From NCBI RefSeq assembly GCF_012273895.1, contig NC_052103.1, positions 4,526,001 through 4,590,000 of the forward strand: DNA of 64,000 nt, read 5' to 3'. The position numbers were made by a program, and so were the translations under genes. This document shows, in pieces, positions 1 to 10,200 of the stretch. How positions within the stretch are numbered: position 1 is the stretch's first letter; each line of letters opens with the position of its first letter. A model generated the notes under the pieces. That model worked only from the letters and a program-made list of their open reading frames with translations. It ran no database searches and was not told the DNA's origin. This stretch comes from Zerene cesonia. Lineage: Eukaryota; Arthropoda; Insecta; Lepidoptera; Pieridae.

Positions 1-3000
1 GCTCGCGTGATAAAAACGCAACTGGACGAGAGACACAACGATAAATCGGTGCAAGAGATCAAGCAGTTTGTGTCGCGACTGCCGCAGATGTTGGCCAACA
101 AACAGTCGCTAGCCACACATACAGCTATAGCTGAATATATTAAAGAGGTAATAAAAACTGCTTATAAGATAAACTATATATTGTTTAATCTAAATATAAT
201 AAAGCTGAAGAGTTTGTTCGGTTGAACGCGCTAATCTTAGAAATTACTGGTCCGAGTTACAAAATTCAGTGTAAGATAGCCCATTTATGGAGAAAGGCTT
301 TAGGCTATATAACATCCTGACCTGGCCCGGTAACGGGCTGCTGCCGAAGGGGTAGTGGATGTATACTAACCAGCTCTCGTGACCTCGTGAACAAAGTGGG
401 GTTTTAGTCGTTAGGAATCCGACATTACTCAAGGCTTCTTTCCCCGGAGGCCGTGTCTATCTATATAAGATTTCGCCACTAAAAAAAAGGCTATATAACA
501 TCAGTTATTACGTGGATAAGACCGTGGGACACAGTACACACTAGTATATGTATAGGTATGAAGAGTGTTCTTGAACACGCAAATCACATTAACTATTGGA
601 CCAATTTGGATTTGAAAGGGAAAAAGAAGTTTGAGATTTGAGAAGGGATATAGAATAGTTTTTTCCGAAACGAGGAAACGAGGAAGAGATACAGAGTGCT
701 GGGGACTCTCTATCTCTTCCTTTGACTACACGAGATACTCCATGGACGGAAAACTAGTTTGATAATAAGAATTCAATACATAATATAATAGTACACTTGA
801 ATTAGTAATGATGAATATTTTATTCCAGACTACAGACTCATTTGATTTCCACGACAAGATTCAGTGCGAAGAGGACTTTTTGAACTGCGTTGAGAATGAG
901 AAAGTTTGTACATTCATTGAAGACCTTATCGCTCAGAAGGCACCTCTGACGAAGGTAGTTTTCTTTTTAATTATTAGTTTTTATTTTTCAGTCATACTAC
1001 ATACTACATGCTACATACATTTTAGACCAAACCCGCAAGTCCTAACGTTAAGTCTCGCTATAATTTTTCGTCTCTTCCTAACCTATTTTACTTAATATTT
1101 CTTTAAATTACCTTAAAAATTAATCTCAAAAAAGCTTTATAATTTCCCTCCTCCAGGTATTGAGGTTGATCTGTCTCCAATGTGCCACGGGTTCAGGTCT
1201 AAAGCCGAAAGTACTAGAATACTATAAACGCGAGTTGGTTCAAGTGTACGGATTAAAGACTTGGCTCACTTTATGCAATCTTGAGAAGTGTGGATTGCTC
1301 AAACCACAAACTGGATCTAGACAGTATGCGGTTTTGAGAAAGGTGAGAATAGGTTTATATAGGTTTTTTTAACAGTAGCTTCAGTTAGATACATGCCTAT
1401 ATAATATATAGATGAAATGTAATGTTTTAGTAAAATTCAAGAACTTATTATGTATTTGTTATTTATTGACAACTAACATAGTATCATAATTTTATTGCAC
1501 CAATTGGATCTTGAATTGTGATGAAAAAAATTATTACACCTGTAATCTGTATGCATGTATCTTAGTCCCAAATTATTCAACGAAATATTAAATGAAATAA
1601 ATGAAATTGTAGGCGTTACACCTAACAATGGACGAATCAGAGCTGGATGCGAAAGAGAAGAGCTATCTATCGAGCAAATACATTCCCCTCACAGTGAGAC
1701 TGAGCGAACACATCGCCAAGAACAAAGGCTGGGCTGGTATGGAATTGTTTTTGTTTTGTTATATTTGAATTTTTGTTTCACTTTAGTTTCTCGATTTTAT
1801 CTGACATTAGAATATAAAATGTTTATCAAAAATAAAATAGAGGGCAACGCATAAAACGACATATAGAAGAACTAGCGTAAAATACGGAACTCCAAAGAAA
1901 GAATTCGTTACATTTTTTTTTCGTTGTATGTTAAATTTTAATGTATATTAAAAAGATAATATGGCGTTCGATACCATTGTAGTATCTCATATTTTCATTT
2001 TATCTCATATTGTACAATGCCATAAAATACACACGTCACGTCTACGTGTACAAAATACTTAGACATGACGCCCGAATGAAATAATTGATTTAAAAAATGA
2101 TAAAAAGATCTATTAATATTCACCATACATGATTCGAAATAAATCGTACAATTACGCATATCATGCAGCGGTCATTATAATAAAGAAAACTAAAAACATT
2201 AACGAGTGTTAATTAAATGACTCAATAGCGTGCTATCGTACGAACTTGGTATTTGATAAATGGCTATCAGTGCCAGATGACGCTATTTTAAAACGCCTAC
2301 TTATGCATATATTCATGCCATGCATTGTGGGTTAACTATTTATTTTTATCAAGTCTTTAATAGATTCACTGCTTAAAATATTACAAGGTCATTTAATTAG
2401 ATTATGTGAAATGATAATAAACAATAGGAATGAAATTTGTTTGTTGTGAATAGCAGTTCAAGATGCGAAAATATTAAATGCAAGACTAAATTCAATTATG
2501 AACTATAAGTATACCGTAACTTAGGTTGTTCAATTATCCTGTTGGGAAATTAAATGAAAATTTATTGTTGATTGTGGGGATCATTAATTTAGTTCATTCA
2601 AAATTAAGTTTAGTCTACAAAAAAATAAAAAATAAAATAACGCTCAAATATGTTAATTATACACAATGAAGATAAAGTTGTTAATAATTCTAAACAACAT
2701 AAAATTACCGACAACAGGTTATTAATACAATAGTTATTTTAAATATAAATATAATATAATAGTTATTTTATATCTATTCAAAATTATTGGTCTCTTGAAA
2801 TAATTTTTGTAGAAAAATTATTGTAACCCACTAACACTGACTACAGCTAGAATCCATTAATAGTTCAGAACATTACTCAAATGTTTCAGGCATTGTGGAT
2901 GTTATTGGAGCTCTACCAGGACCAACAGTAGATGAACTACAAACGCTGCAGCCTCGTATGGTTCGTCGGAATTCCATTTCTAGTGAAAACTCCTCAGTAG

Positions 3001-3167
3001 ACAGCCCTAAAGTTATTTTAATATTTTTCATTGGGGGCTGTACCTTCCATGAAATCTCAGCATTACGTTCAATCAGTCAGCAAGAGGATTCCAATGTTGA
3101 GTTCGTTATTTTAACCACTAAAGTAATCAATGGAAACTCTTTTATTGAAACTCTCATGGAGGAATAA
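1..3167 (+). CDS. VPS33A: VPS33A (Sec1/Munc18 family), C-terminal half, 5' end outside window
   Basis: Vps33A is the SM-family subunit of the HOPS and CORVET tethering complexes. It binds SNAREs for late endosome, lysosome and pigment-granule fusion; the Drosophila orthologue is carnation. Five exons are seen: 1-147, 829-954, 1157-1342, 1613-1736 and 2890-3167, all with GT-AG introns and a consistent frame, giving 286 codons including stop. Recognisable family stretches are the EIKQFVSRLPQM region in the first exon, YYKRELVQVYGL and LLKPQTGSRQY in the third, and the terminal ILIFFIGGCTF...ALRSISQ block followed by LMEE at the stop. The full family protein is about 600 residues, so roughly the N-terminal half lies to the left. 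The first intron carries a nested repeat insertion. No frameshift is seen. Identification is from remembered family similarity and is strong. Confidence 0.93.
200..515 (+). mobile_element. Helitron-like non-autonomous element (family A), interrupted
   Basis: This repeat lies in VPS33A intron 1. It begins near AATATAATAAAGCTGAAGAG and matches the complete copy at 51407-51570 in this window. It is split at 316 by the retroposon at 317-488 and resumes at 489. Confidence 0.7.
317..488 (+). mobile_element. SINE-like retroposon with A tail and 14-bp target duplication
   Basis: The 172-bp insert ends in an eight-base A run (481-488). It is flanked by a perfect direct repeat GGCTATATAACATC at 303-316 and 489-502, as expected for target-primed reverse transcription. 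It contains no coding sequence. The internal GGTTTTAGTCG...AATCCGAC stretch resembles tails common to lepidopteran retroposons, but the family name is not certain. Confidence 0.8.
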
Positions 3168-3240
3168 TTTTATAGTTATATTTATTAAAATATATTCATA
3201 TTATATAATCATTGTTATTTAATAGCTGTGTATGAAAAGT

Positions 3241-3246
3241 AATAAA
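3241..3246 (+). terminator. Polyadenylation signal of VPS33A
   Basis: An AATAAA hexamer lies 74 bp after the VPS33A stop, in the 347-bp gap between the convergent VPS33A and Exo84 genes. Confidence 0.6.
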
Positions 3247-3351
3247 GGCCTGAAATATTGATTTTGTTTCAATCGTATTAGAATCAAACAAAAACAGACT
3301 TAAAATCATCAGGGGCAAAAATAAAAGGCGACCATAAACCATGACTTTCGG

Positions 3352-3357
3352 TTTATT
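3352..3357 (-). terminator. Candidate polyadenylation signal of Exo84
   Basis: TTTATT on the + strand reads AATAAA on the - strand, about 160 bp after the Exo84 stop. Together with 3241-3246 it leaves about 105 bp between the two convergent signals. Confidence 0.45.
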
Positions 3358-3514
3358 AAAATTTCGTATTATTTAACTTTCATATAATATAAATTTTAAT
3401 TTGATCAGTTTTTAAATAATCTTACAAAATTCTGCATGCTTATCATCTATATATTACAACATTAAAGCTTCAGCATAAAAATAATATACACATTATTATC
3501 TGTTCATACTATTC

Positions 3515-5566
3515 TCATAAATACTCATTGCTTGTATACTTTGTGATGTTGGATTTCTTTGGTGGTGCAACATTGACACCATACTTTTTAGCCAAACCCA
3601 TTAATTTTTCATTTTCATAGCCAACTTCTTCCTTGTAACTTCTAAGCAGAAGAGGCATAACTATATCTAATAAAAATTTATAATTTTTTTGTGAATAACT
3701 TGTGTCATTGCCTACTGACAACATCAGCCTTGCATTATAAATAGCATAAATACATTCATCAACAACATCCATCATGTCTTTTGTTACAATTTTAAGGCCA
3801 ATAGTTTGAAGAGTCAAAACCGATTGTACAAACCATATTGTACTGCTGGATAAATCCACCCATGTTTCATTAATTACATATTTTGTCAAATTCAATCCTA
3901 AATCTGTCATTTGTAATAAAAACTTATTAGTACCAACTTTAGTATGCAAGTTAACTGGTGTCCATTTATCTTCTGATACTTTAGTCTTCATGGAGTCAAC
4001 AACCTTTTCTTTATATTCTTTTAATGCTTTTATAATTGGGGTTCTTAAACAACTATTCATTTGAAATCTTAAATCGAGACCAAACTCACAGAACAGTTCA
4101 CACTGTTGTCTCAAACTCTGAACACAATTTAATATGGAATCCAAAGCACATTGCGGTGTGAATACTTGTTTAATAATTTGACTCATCAGTATCCTAAGCT
4201 GCATACTAGCCCAGACAATGAAACTGCTTACTTTATTCTTAGGAAATAAGGTAGTAAACTCTATTAAGGCATCGCTCAGAGAGCAAAAGAATACATCTCC
4301 CACTTGCTTTACATAACTAAGTATAGAACCCTCTAATTGAACTCCTTTCACATGAGCTTTGACTGTGTGACTACAGATATCTAGAAACAGCTCACAAGCT
4401 TGACTTGTCATATTAAACTTATTGAGTATCTGTACAGGATGGCGTGAGGATCTCAACCCACCCCTGGGACTCCAGTTGTGAGTGACATCCAGTTCCTTCA
4501 ATAAAATCTCTGTCAATGCCTTTTGCTTTTGATCAATTTTTTTTAAAATATCAGCTCTCTGTGGGTGATTTTTGAACTCTTCAGTGTTTAAAGTTTTTTG
4601 TGCAGTGGTCATTAAATCATAAGTTTTTTGGAAGTGTCTTTCAACAATAAGCACATCTAATTCTTCAATTACATCAGCCAGCCAGTCGGGCAACGGAGTT
4701 ATTTGTGGAGATGGTATTTCCTCCACTGAGAGGCTTGGAGACTCGAGCATTTCAGGTTTTGGCTTATCCGTACTATCCTTTTTCTTTTGTTTTAAGGTTT
4801 CTTTCTCTATGTGCATTTTCTTAGCAGACTCAAACTTATCAAGCCAGTCTTTTTTAATCGCTAAACTATTACATTGAAATACTCTAGTATCAGGAAATGC
4901 TAGCACCTTGAAAGCTTGTTTTACAGTACCTAAATCTCGAACATTAACTACAGCTAAGGTACTAATAGGATAACTAGTTTGAAACTTATATCTCATGGGG
5001 CCACGTCTATTGGAAATCCAAGATGTCAACATTAGGCAATCATTGAATAAGTAGACATGCATTCTTTGTAAGGCAGTGTTTTCTTCAGCGTCTATTTCAA
5101 GCAAATCTCCCTCATGTAGTAAGTTTCTATCGGGTACATCTAATAAATTCATGCAACCTTCAACCTTTTCTGTAATTAGATTAAGTTTGTTTCTCCGCTC
5201 TTCTTCAACTCTTTCAGCTTCTAAGTCATGGTTATCGAGTGATTCACGCGATAAAGCATTATCATTACCTAAAATTGACGCTTGGGACAGAGTAGTGAGC
5301 ACCGTTCTCTGATCGCTCAACAAATGCGAAAGTTTATACATTTCGGCTTCCAGGTGGGATATTTCGGTAGCAGTTTCAATAAACTGCATATAATTTTCGT
5401 AAACATTTTTCTTAAGTGCATTAGCTGTTTCTTCAGCTAAGCCTTCAATTTTTACCTTTTGCTGCTGCAGCTCCTCCCCTCCGACACATGACCTCGCTAA
5501 CTCCTTCACATAACGTTCTGGTACGAAATCTGAAACTGCAAACTTCTCCATATTGATGTCGGACAT
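3515..5566 (-). CDS. Exo84: Exocyst complex component 8 (Exo84)
   Basis: Exo84 is a subunit of the octameric exocyst, which tethers secretory vesicles to the plasma membrane; in animals it also binds Ral GTPases. The single uninterrupted exon encodes 683 residues, close to the usual size of about 700. The N-terminal part (about 5-100) is the helical Vps51/Exo84 coiled-coil region, with YENYMQFIETATEISHLE typical of the family. A PH domain follows at about 150-255 (LLHEGDLLEID... through the DWLDKFESAKK helix). A charged linker with a Lys-rich run leads into the helical C-terminal Exo84_C bundle at about 300-680. The ATG at 5566 is the first in frame and opens the conserved MEKFAVSDFVPERYV block. 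The protein ends SNEYL. Upstream lie TGTCAA motifs and no obvious TATA box. Confidence 0.95.
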   Translation of the reverse strand: MSDINMEKFAVSDFVPERYVKELARSCVGGEELQQQKVKIEGLAEETANALKKNVYENYMQFIETATEISHLEAEMYKLSHLLSDQRTVLTTLSQASILGNDNALSRESLDNHDLEAERVEEERRNKLNLITEKVEGCMNLLDVPDRNLLHEGDLLEIDAEENTALQRMHVYLFNDCLMLTSWISNRRGPMRYKFQTSYPISTLAVVNVRDLGTVKQAFKVLAFPDTRVFQCNSLAIKKDWLDKFESAKKMHIEKETLKQKKKDSTDKPKPEMLESPSLSVEEIPSPQITPLPDWLADVIEELDVLIVERHFQKTYDLMTTAQKTLNTEEFKNHPQRADILKKIDQKQKALTEILLKELDVTHNWSPRGGLRSSRHPVQILNKFNMTSQACELFLDICSHTVKAHVKGVQLEGSILSYVKQVGDVFFCSLSDALIEFTTLFPKNKVSSFIVWASMQLRILMSQIIKQVFTPQCALDSILNCVQSLRQQCELFCEFGLDLRFQMNSCLRTPIIKALKEYKEKVVDSMKTKVSEDKWTPVNLHTKVGTNKFLLQMTDLGLNLTKYVINETWVDLSSSTIWFVQSVLTLQTIGLKIVTKDMMDVVDECIYAIYNARLMLSVGNDTSYSQKNYKFLLDIVMPLLLRSYKEEVGYENEKLMGLAKKYGVNVAPPKKSNITKYTSNEYL

Positions 5567-5690
5567 CGTTTTGCATATGTATTAAATATATTTTCGATTA
5601 ATTATTTAATAAAAACTCTATTTCACTCATCATTCGATAATCGAACGACAGGACGTTTCAATCAACCCATCCAACGTCAAAAATGTTTTA

Positions 5691-5725
5691 TGTCAACTGA
5701 CGAATTTTGTCAAACTGTATGTCAA
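5691..5725. promoter_or_regulatory. TGTCAA cluster upstream of Exo84
   Basis: Three TGTCAA hexamers occur at 5691-5696, 5708-5713 and 5720-5725, 125 to 160 bp upstream of the Exo84 ATG. Similar TGACA/TGTCA clusters precede ABHD18, SART3 and CDC50 in this window. No function is known from the sequence. Confidence 0.4.
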
Positions 5726-5899
5726 CTTCACATTACATTTAGATACGTTCATATTTTGATATTTTAATCTTGCAATGTTTTAAAATAAGCTCATGAAAGC
5801 ATAATAATTTTTATAATACTTTTCGACTTAACATTGGTCTTGAAGATTAAGTTCAACGTCTTTTTATCTTCAAATATTGATTCTTCTTCTTCTTCTTAC

Positions 5900-6075
5900 A
5901 TCTTATATCGTTGGAATTGAATTTGAAAAAGGAATGAACTGGAGAGGATGAGGAAAAGGACACGGACCTCCGGCTCTCCCATTCACCGTACGAAACACAG
6001 TAGCATGCTACTGTTTCACCTGGCCTTTTGTATACGAACTGGCCCAATTCGTGCCGAAGCATGTTCGATTCCCAC
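5900..6075 (-). mobile_element. SINE family B copy, 3' truncated
   Basis: Read on the - strand this matches the 5' half of the fuller copy at 40226-40568: the CGGCACGAATTGGGCCA block, the TTTCGTACGGTGAATGGG block, then GGAGGTCCGTGTCC. The A-tail end is missing and the copy abuts a CTT microsatellite at about 5881-5897. Confidence 0.7.
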
Positions 6076-6239
6076 GTTTTGTTACGAGAGCATTATGAGG
6101 TATTTTAACAATTTTTAGTTTCACGTGAATGAAGCAATGAAAAAATGATAAAATTTTGCTTTATTTAAACTATGGCGAACACCGCGCGAGATGTGGAAAT
6201 TTATTAATGACGAGCGTTCTGCCTATGACACAGGCATCA

Positions 6240-6330
6240 TATACATTCAACGGTGAAATAATAACTCAAATCGGTCCAGCAGTTCCTAAGATTACCGCGT
6301 TTAAACAAACAAATAATCTCTATCTTTGTA
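6240..6330 (-). mobile_element. Helitron-like family A fragment
   Basis: The segment with AAATCGGTCCAGCAGTTCCT and the CGCG...AAACAAACAAAT stretch is the reverse complement of the 5' part of the 51407-51570 element. Only part of the element is preserved. Confidence 0.55.
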
Positions 6331-7072
6331 GAGTTATGTAGTCAAGTCGAACAAAAAATCGGCACGGCCTACCATATTTTCTCGCAAAGCAAGATTTAAA
6401 GCAATTCAGACCAAGACACAGAAGTTTGAATTATCAGTAACCACACAAACATTGTATAATGGAATTGTATATTTATTTTTCAATTTGAACGAATTGTTTA
6501 GTAATGGTAATTATCTAATATATAATATATTTAATAAAAGCTAGTGGGGACTGAATTTATAAACGATTTGGTATTGCATGGATCTCATGCGCTACTTACT
6601 TTCACACTGAATTTAGTCGTCTTAAATCTATCGCGTCTATATTTGCTTTTGAATTCACAAATCAAATAAAGTAAGCGCATATTATTCTTATATTATGTAA
6701 TAATAAGAGGCTATCTTCCCATCGTATCAATCTTACTAATTTGCCAAGTAGACAATTTGATCAGAAACCTTTTGAGTTCTATTATTCATGGTAATGTAAT
6801 CTTATGTCCTCTTATTCTTTTTATTTAATACCTTTCCCATTCAATATAATCGTATGTAGTCAGTATACTACATTCATGATCCCAAAAGATGCGTTTGCCC
6901 AATGTGCAGTGATAAATGGACAGAGTACAGATCTTACACCTTATTGTAGTCATAAGAACTTAAATAATGCAAAAGGGCATTTTATATTTTCTATGCTACT
7001 CATTTATGTTCACATAAAAGGATAATAGTTAAATAAGAATAATAAGAAAAACAGTAGAAATTATAAAAATTA

Positions 7073-7078
7073 TTTATT
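7073..7078 (-). terminator. Candidate polyadenylation signal of the EGF-module gene
   Basis: AATAAA on the - strand, about 146 bp past the stop codon of the gene at 7224-14235. Confidence 0.45.
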
Positions 7079-7223
7079 TCAGTTGATCCTGCATTAAGAA
7101 TGTGATTTAATTTCTATTAAATCAGTTGATAACACACGATCAAAAGGATGCTATTGTAATGTTTTATCGAATTTGTTAAACGCACATTAATACTTAAGGC
7201 AGTGATTAAAGGCAAGAATATTC

Positions 7224-10200
7224 TTAGACGTCAGTCGCTTCCGTAGCAGCAACGGTCGTATCGAGAACTGTGCTTTCCGCGGCTATTTCGCTGGGCTTAT
7301 CGTCAACTGCTTCGGTAAAGTTTCCGTTACGCTTGAATCTGTAGTAGCGTGCGGACGCAGCTTCAGAGCTGGTGTGGTAGCAGCTGACTAGGGCATCACC
7401 GTGATGATCTGAAAACGAGTATAAACATAGTACATTTTTAATAAAGACTTAAAAACGATTACGTCTTTGAAATTATAGAAAAACCATTATATATGTTCGA
7501 TGCGGCCAATATTCTGTACACACACACTAATGTTGCTGTATTTTTTTTTAATATCAACAAAAAGGACATTTAACACTTATTTAAAATCAGACCTTTCTGC
7601 TCAAACAACTTATGGAGAAATGGTGGGAATATGCATAAAATAACGTCGTGTATTGTTCTTTTGTATAAAACTGTCTTAAGGCCTGCGTTCACATGCGGCT
7701 GTGGAGCTTGGACTCTATCCCAAAAGGAAGAGGAAAATCTTTTGGTTGCAGAGAGGGCAAAAGGATGTGATTATCGACCATGTCGAAAGAATGGAGGAGG
7801 AACGCGTGGTAAAAAGAGTATTCTTCATTGAGTACATACTCCACGTAAAGGCGGATCTACGCAACCTTAAAGCATGCAAAGTTGGTAGATAGAAAGAACT
7901 GGCGAGCGCTTGTGTAAGTTCACTACGCCCAAGGAATAAGTATAAGGGAGCATTCTAAAATACAATTAAGCAATATGATTCTATAATTATTATACGCTTT
8001 GTAACACACAGTCGCATATAATGCACCGTCTATTATTCACAAGGATTTGAAGAAAATATTGCATATAATTGTTTCTGCAGAGTCAATTAAGTGGCTGATA
8101 ATCTATAATCATGAAATTATTATGAGTTATCTCAACAAACACATATCTATTATAACCTTTTGGAAGTAGCTAGTTCAAATTACCTCCAGGACATGTGCAG
8201 ACGGCAATGTGCCGGCGCGCCATACAAACGGCTCCAGAGCCGCACTGCGTGTTGCCGAGACAGGGGTCCACGCACTCGTAGCCAACGCACGCCAAGTGAT
8301 CGGGACATTGGGAGTCTAGTTCACACTCGCCCTGAACAACAGATTATGAATTCTTATTTATTATATTTAAGTTTGTAAATTACAGAAATTAATGAATACA
8401 TCTTTTCAGGACCACTATATAATTAAATAAAACTTTTCTTAAAACTTAACATACTTAAAATGATTTATACAAAAATCGTCGTTATCATGCCTCCTTAATT
8501 TTATTCATGTTTTACATTAGTAAATGTACATGTGACATTGTCAAAAAACATACCTTTTCGCAAGAGACGAGAGCATTTCCACGATATCCAGTAGGGCAAG
8601 TACAAACGGGACGTTCAGCACCAGTACGGTCGTGGCCAGGGGTGCACTTAGCGTTGGCGCCGCAAGGGTTCGGCTCACAAAGGTCACCTGTTTTATAGTT
8701 AATAATTTTATTTTCTTATTGATGAAAAACTGTACGTATTAAAAAATTACGGTTAAATTTTAATTATTAGAAGATTATTCACAGCAAAAAATTGTATCAT
8801 ATTATCTATCAATTTAATGAAGATTCTAAAGTCAAAATTTAGCAACAGCATTGTTGCTAAATAAATAGCTTAAAGTTTGTATTATTAAGTGACAAAGATA
8901 TGACATTAAAGAAACATTTATACATACGCGCTTCGAAAGGCCTGCAGAAAGTGAAGGGGTCACCGGTCATGGTCTTAGGGCAGGAGCAGACGGGTGTCAA
9001 ACCGCGGAGGTTGCAATCGGCGTTCACACCGCAAGCGTTGGTGCAAGGGTTGACACACGCGTTATATACGCAAGCTGGTTTGTAGCTGGGGCACTCGCTG
9101 TCTGAGGTACACTCGGCAGTACAGATACGGTAAGGATCGCCATGGTAGCCCTAAAAAGTATATTTAAGTATGATACTGTTCATCATTTTAATAATACTTT
9201 GAATTATGTATATTATGATATAATATTTTGTATGAATGTTTTCATATTTTGAACTATAAACGTGGTTGATTATTTGGAATCCTTATCTCTAACGCGTAAC
9301 ATATGCCTTATATAGCCCAACTATTTAAGCGTTTTTTTTATCTTGTATCAAACTGGGCCATTTAGAACAAACGCCTCGTTTATCATATGGGTATATCAAA
9401 TTAGATGGACCGTTGACTTAAACAAAATATCAGATGTAACATAAAACAAAACATATAAACTCACTCTAGGGCACTTGCAAACAGCGCGGTGGGCAGCTAC
9501 AGTTTCGCAGTCGGCGTTAACACCACAGTCACTGCATGGGCTGACGCATTTGAAGTCGCGGCAAGATTGTTGCGTACCACAGTCGCTGTCAGATTCGCAT
9601 TCGTGTCTGCAGCCGGTGAGAGGGCTACCCTGCATAGAAATAAATTAATATAAATTAAACCATAATTTCACCCACTCATATTTATGTCTGAATATCAGGT
9701 GCATTTCACGCAGATTGTTCAAACACTTTTAACTTGACACTTCCTATGTTTTCTACTTACTCTGTATCCAGGAAGACAAGTACAGATGGCTTGGTTGTTG
9801 GCAACGTGGCATTTGGTGTTGAGGCCACATGGGGATGGGTGGCAAGCCTCCTCTGTTAACAATTTTGACATTCGTAAGATAAGTTTTTTTTATAGTAAAT
9901 AAATAATTTGTTACTTGAAATAAAAATTCTAACGTAATTGAAAATTCTACCTGGATCAGCAATTCTGCAGGCTGTGAAAGGATTGCCGGTGTAACCAGGA
10001 GGACATGAGCATACTGGTACATGTTGACGAACCTGTCAGAAGCAAAATTATATATTTAAGTAATTTAAATCAGGTAATTACATACAAATTTAGGTTCTTA
10101 TCAAATACTAATTTTACCTCACAATTGGCATGGGATCCGCAAGCACCGTCACAGGGGTTTATGCAATGCTGGTTCACACATGATTGATGACCACGGCATT

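Larger units (their letters stand above)
5730..7072. other. Intergenic region between Exo84 and the EGF-module gene
   Basis: This AT-rich stretch has no supported gene. It holds a SINE copy (5900-6075), a small Helitron-like fragment (6240-6330) and otherwise unremarkable sequence. Short open frames here overlap the repeats or lack any family resemblance. Confidence 0.6.
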
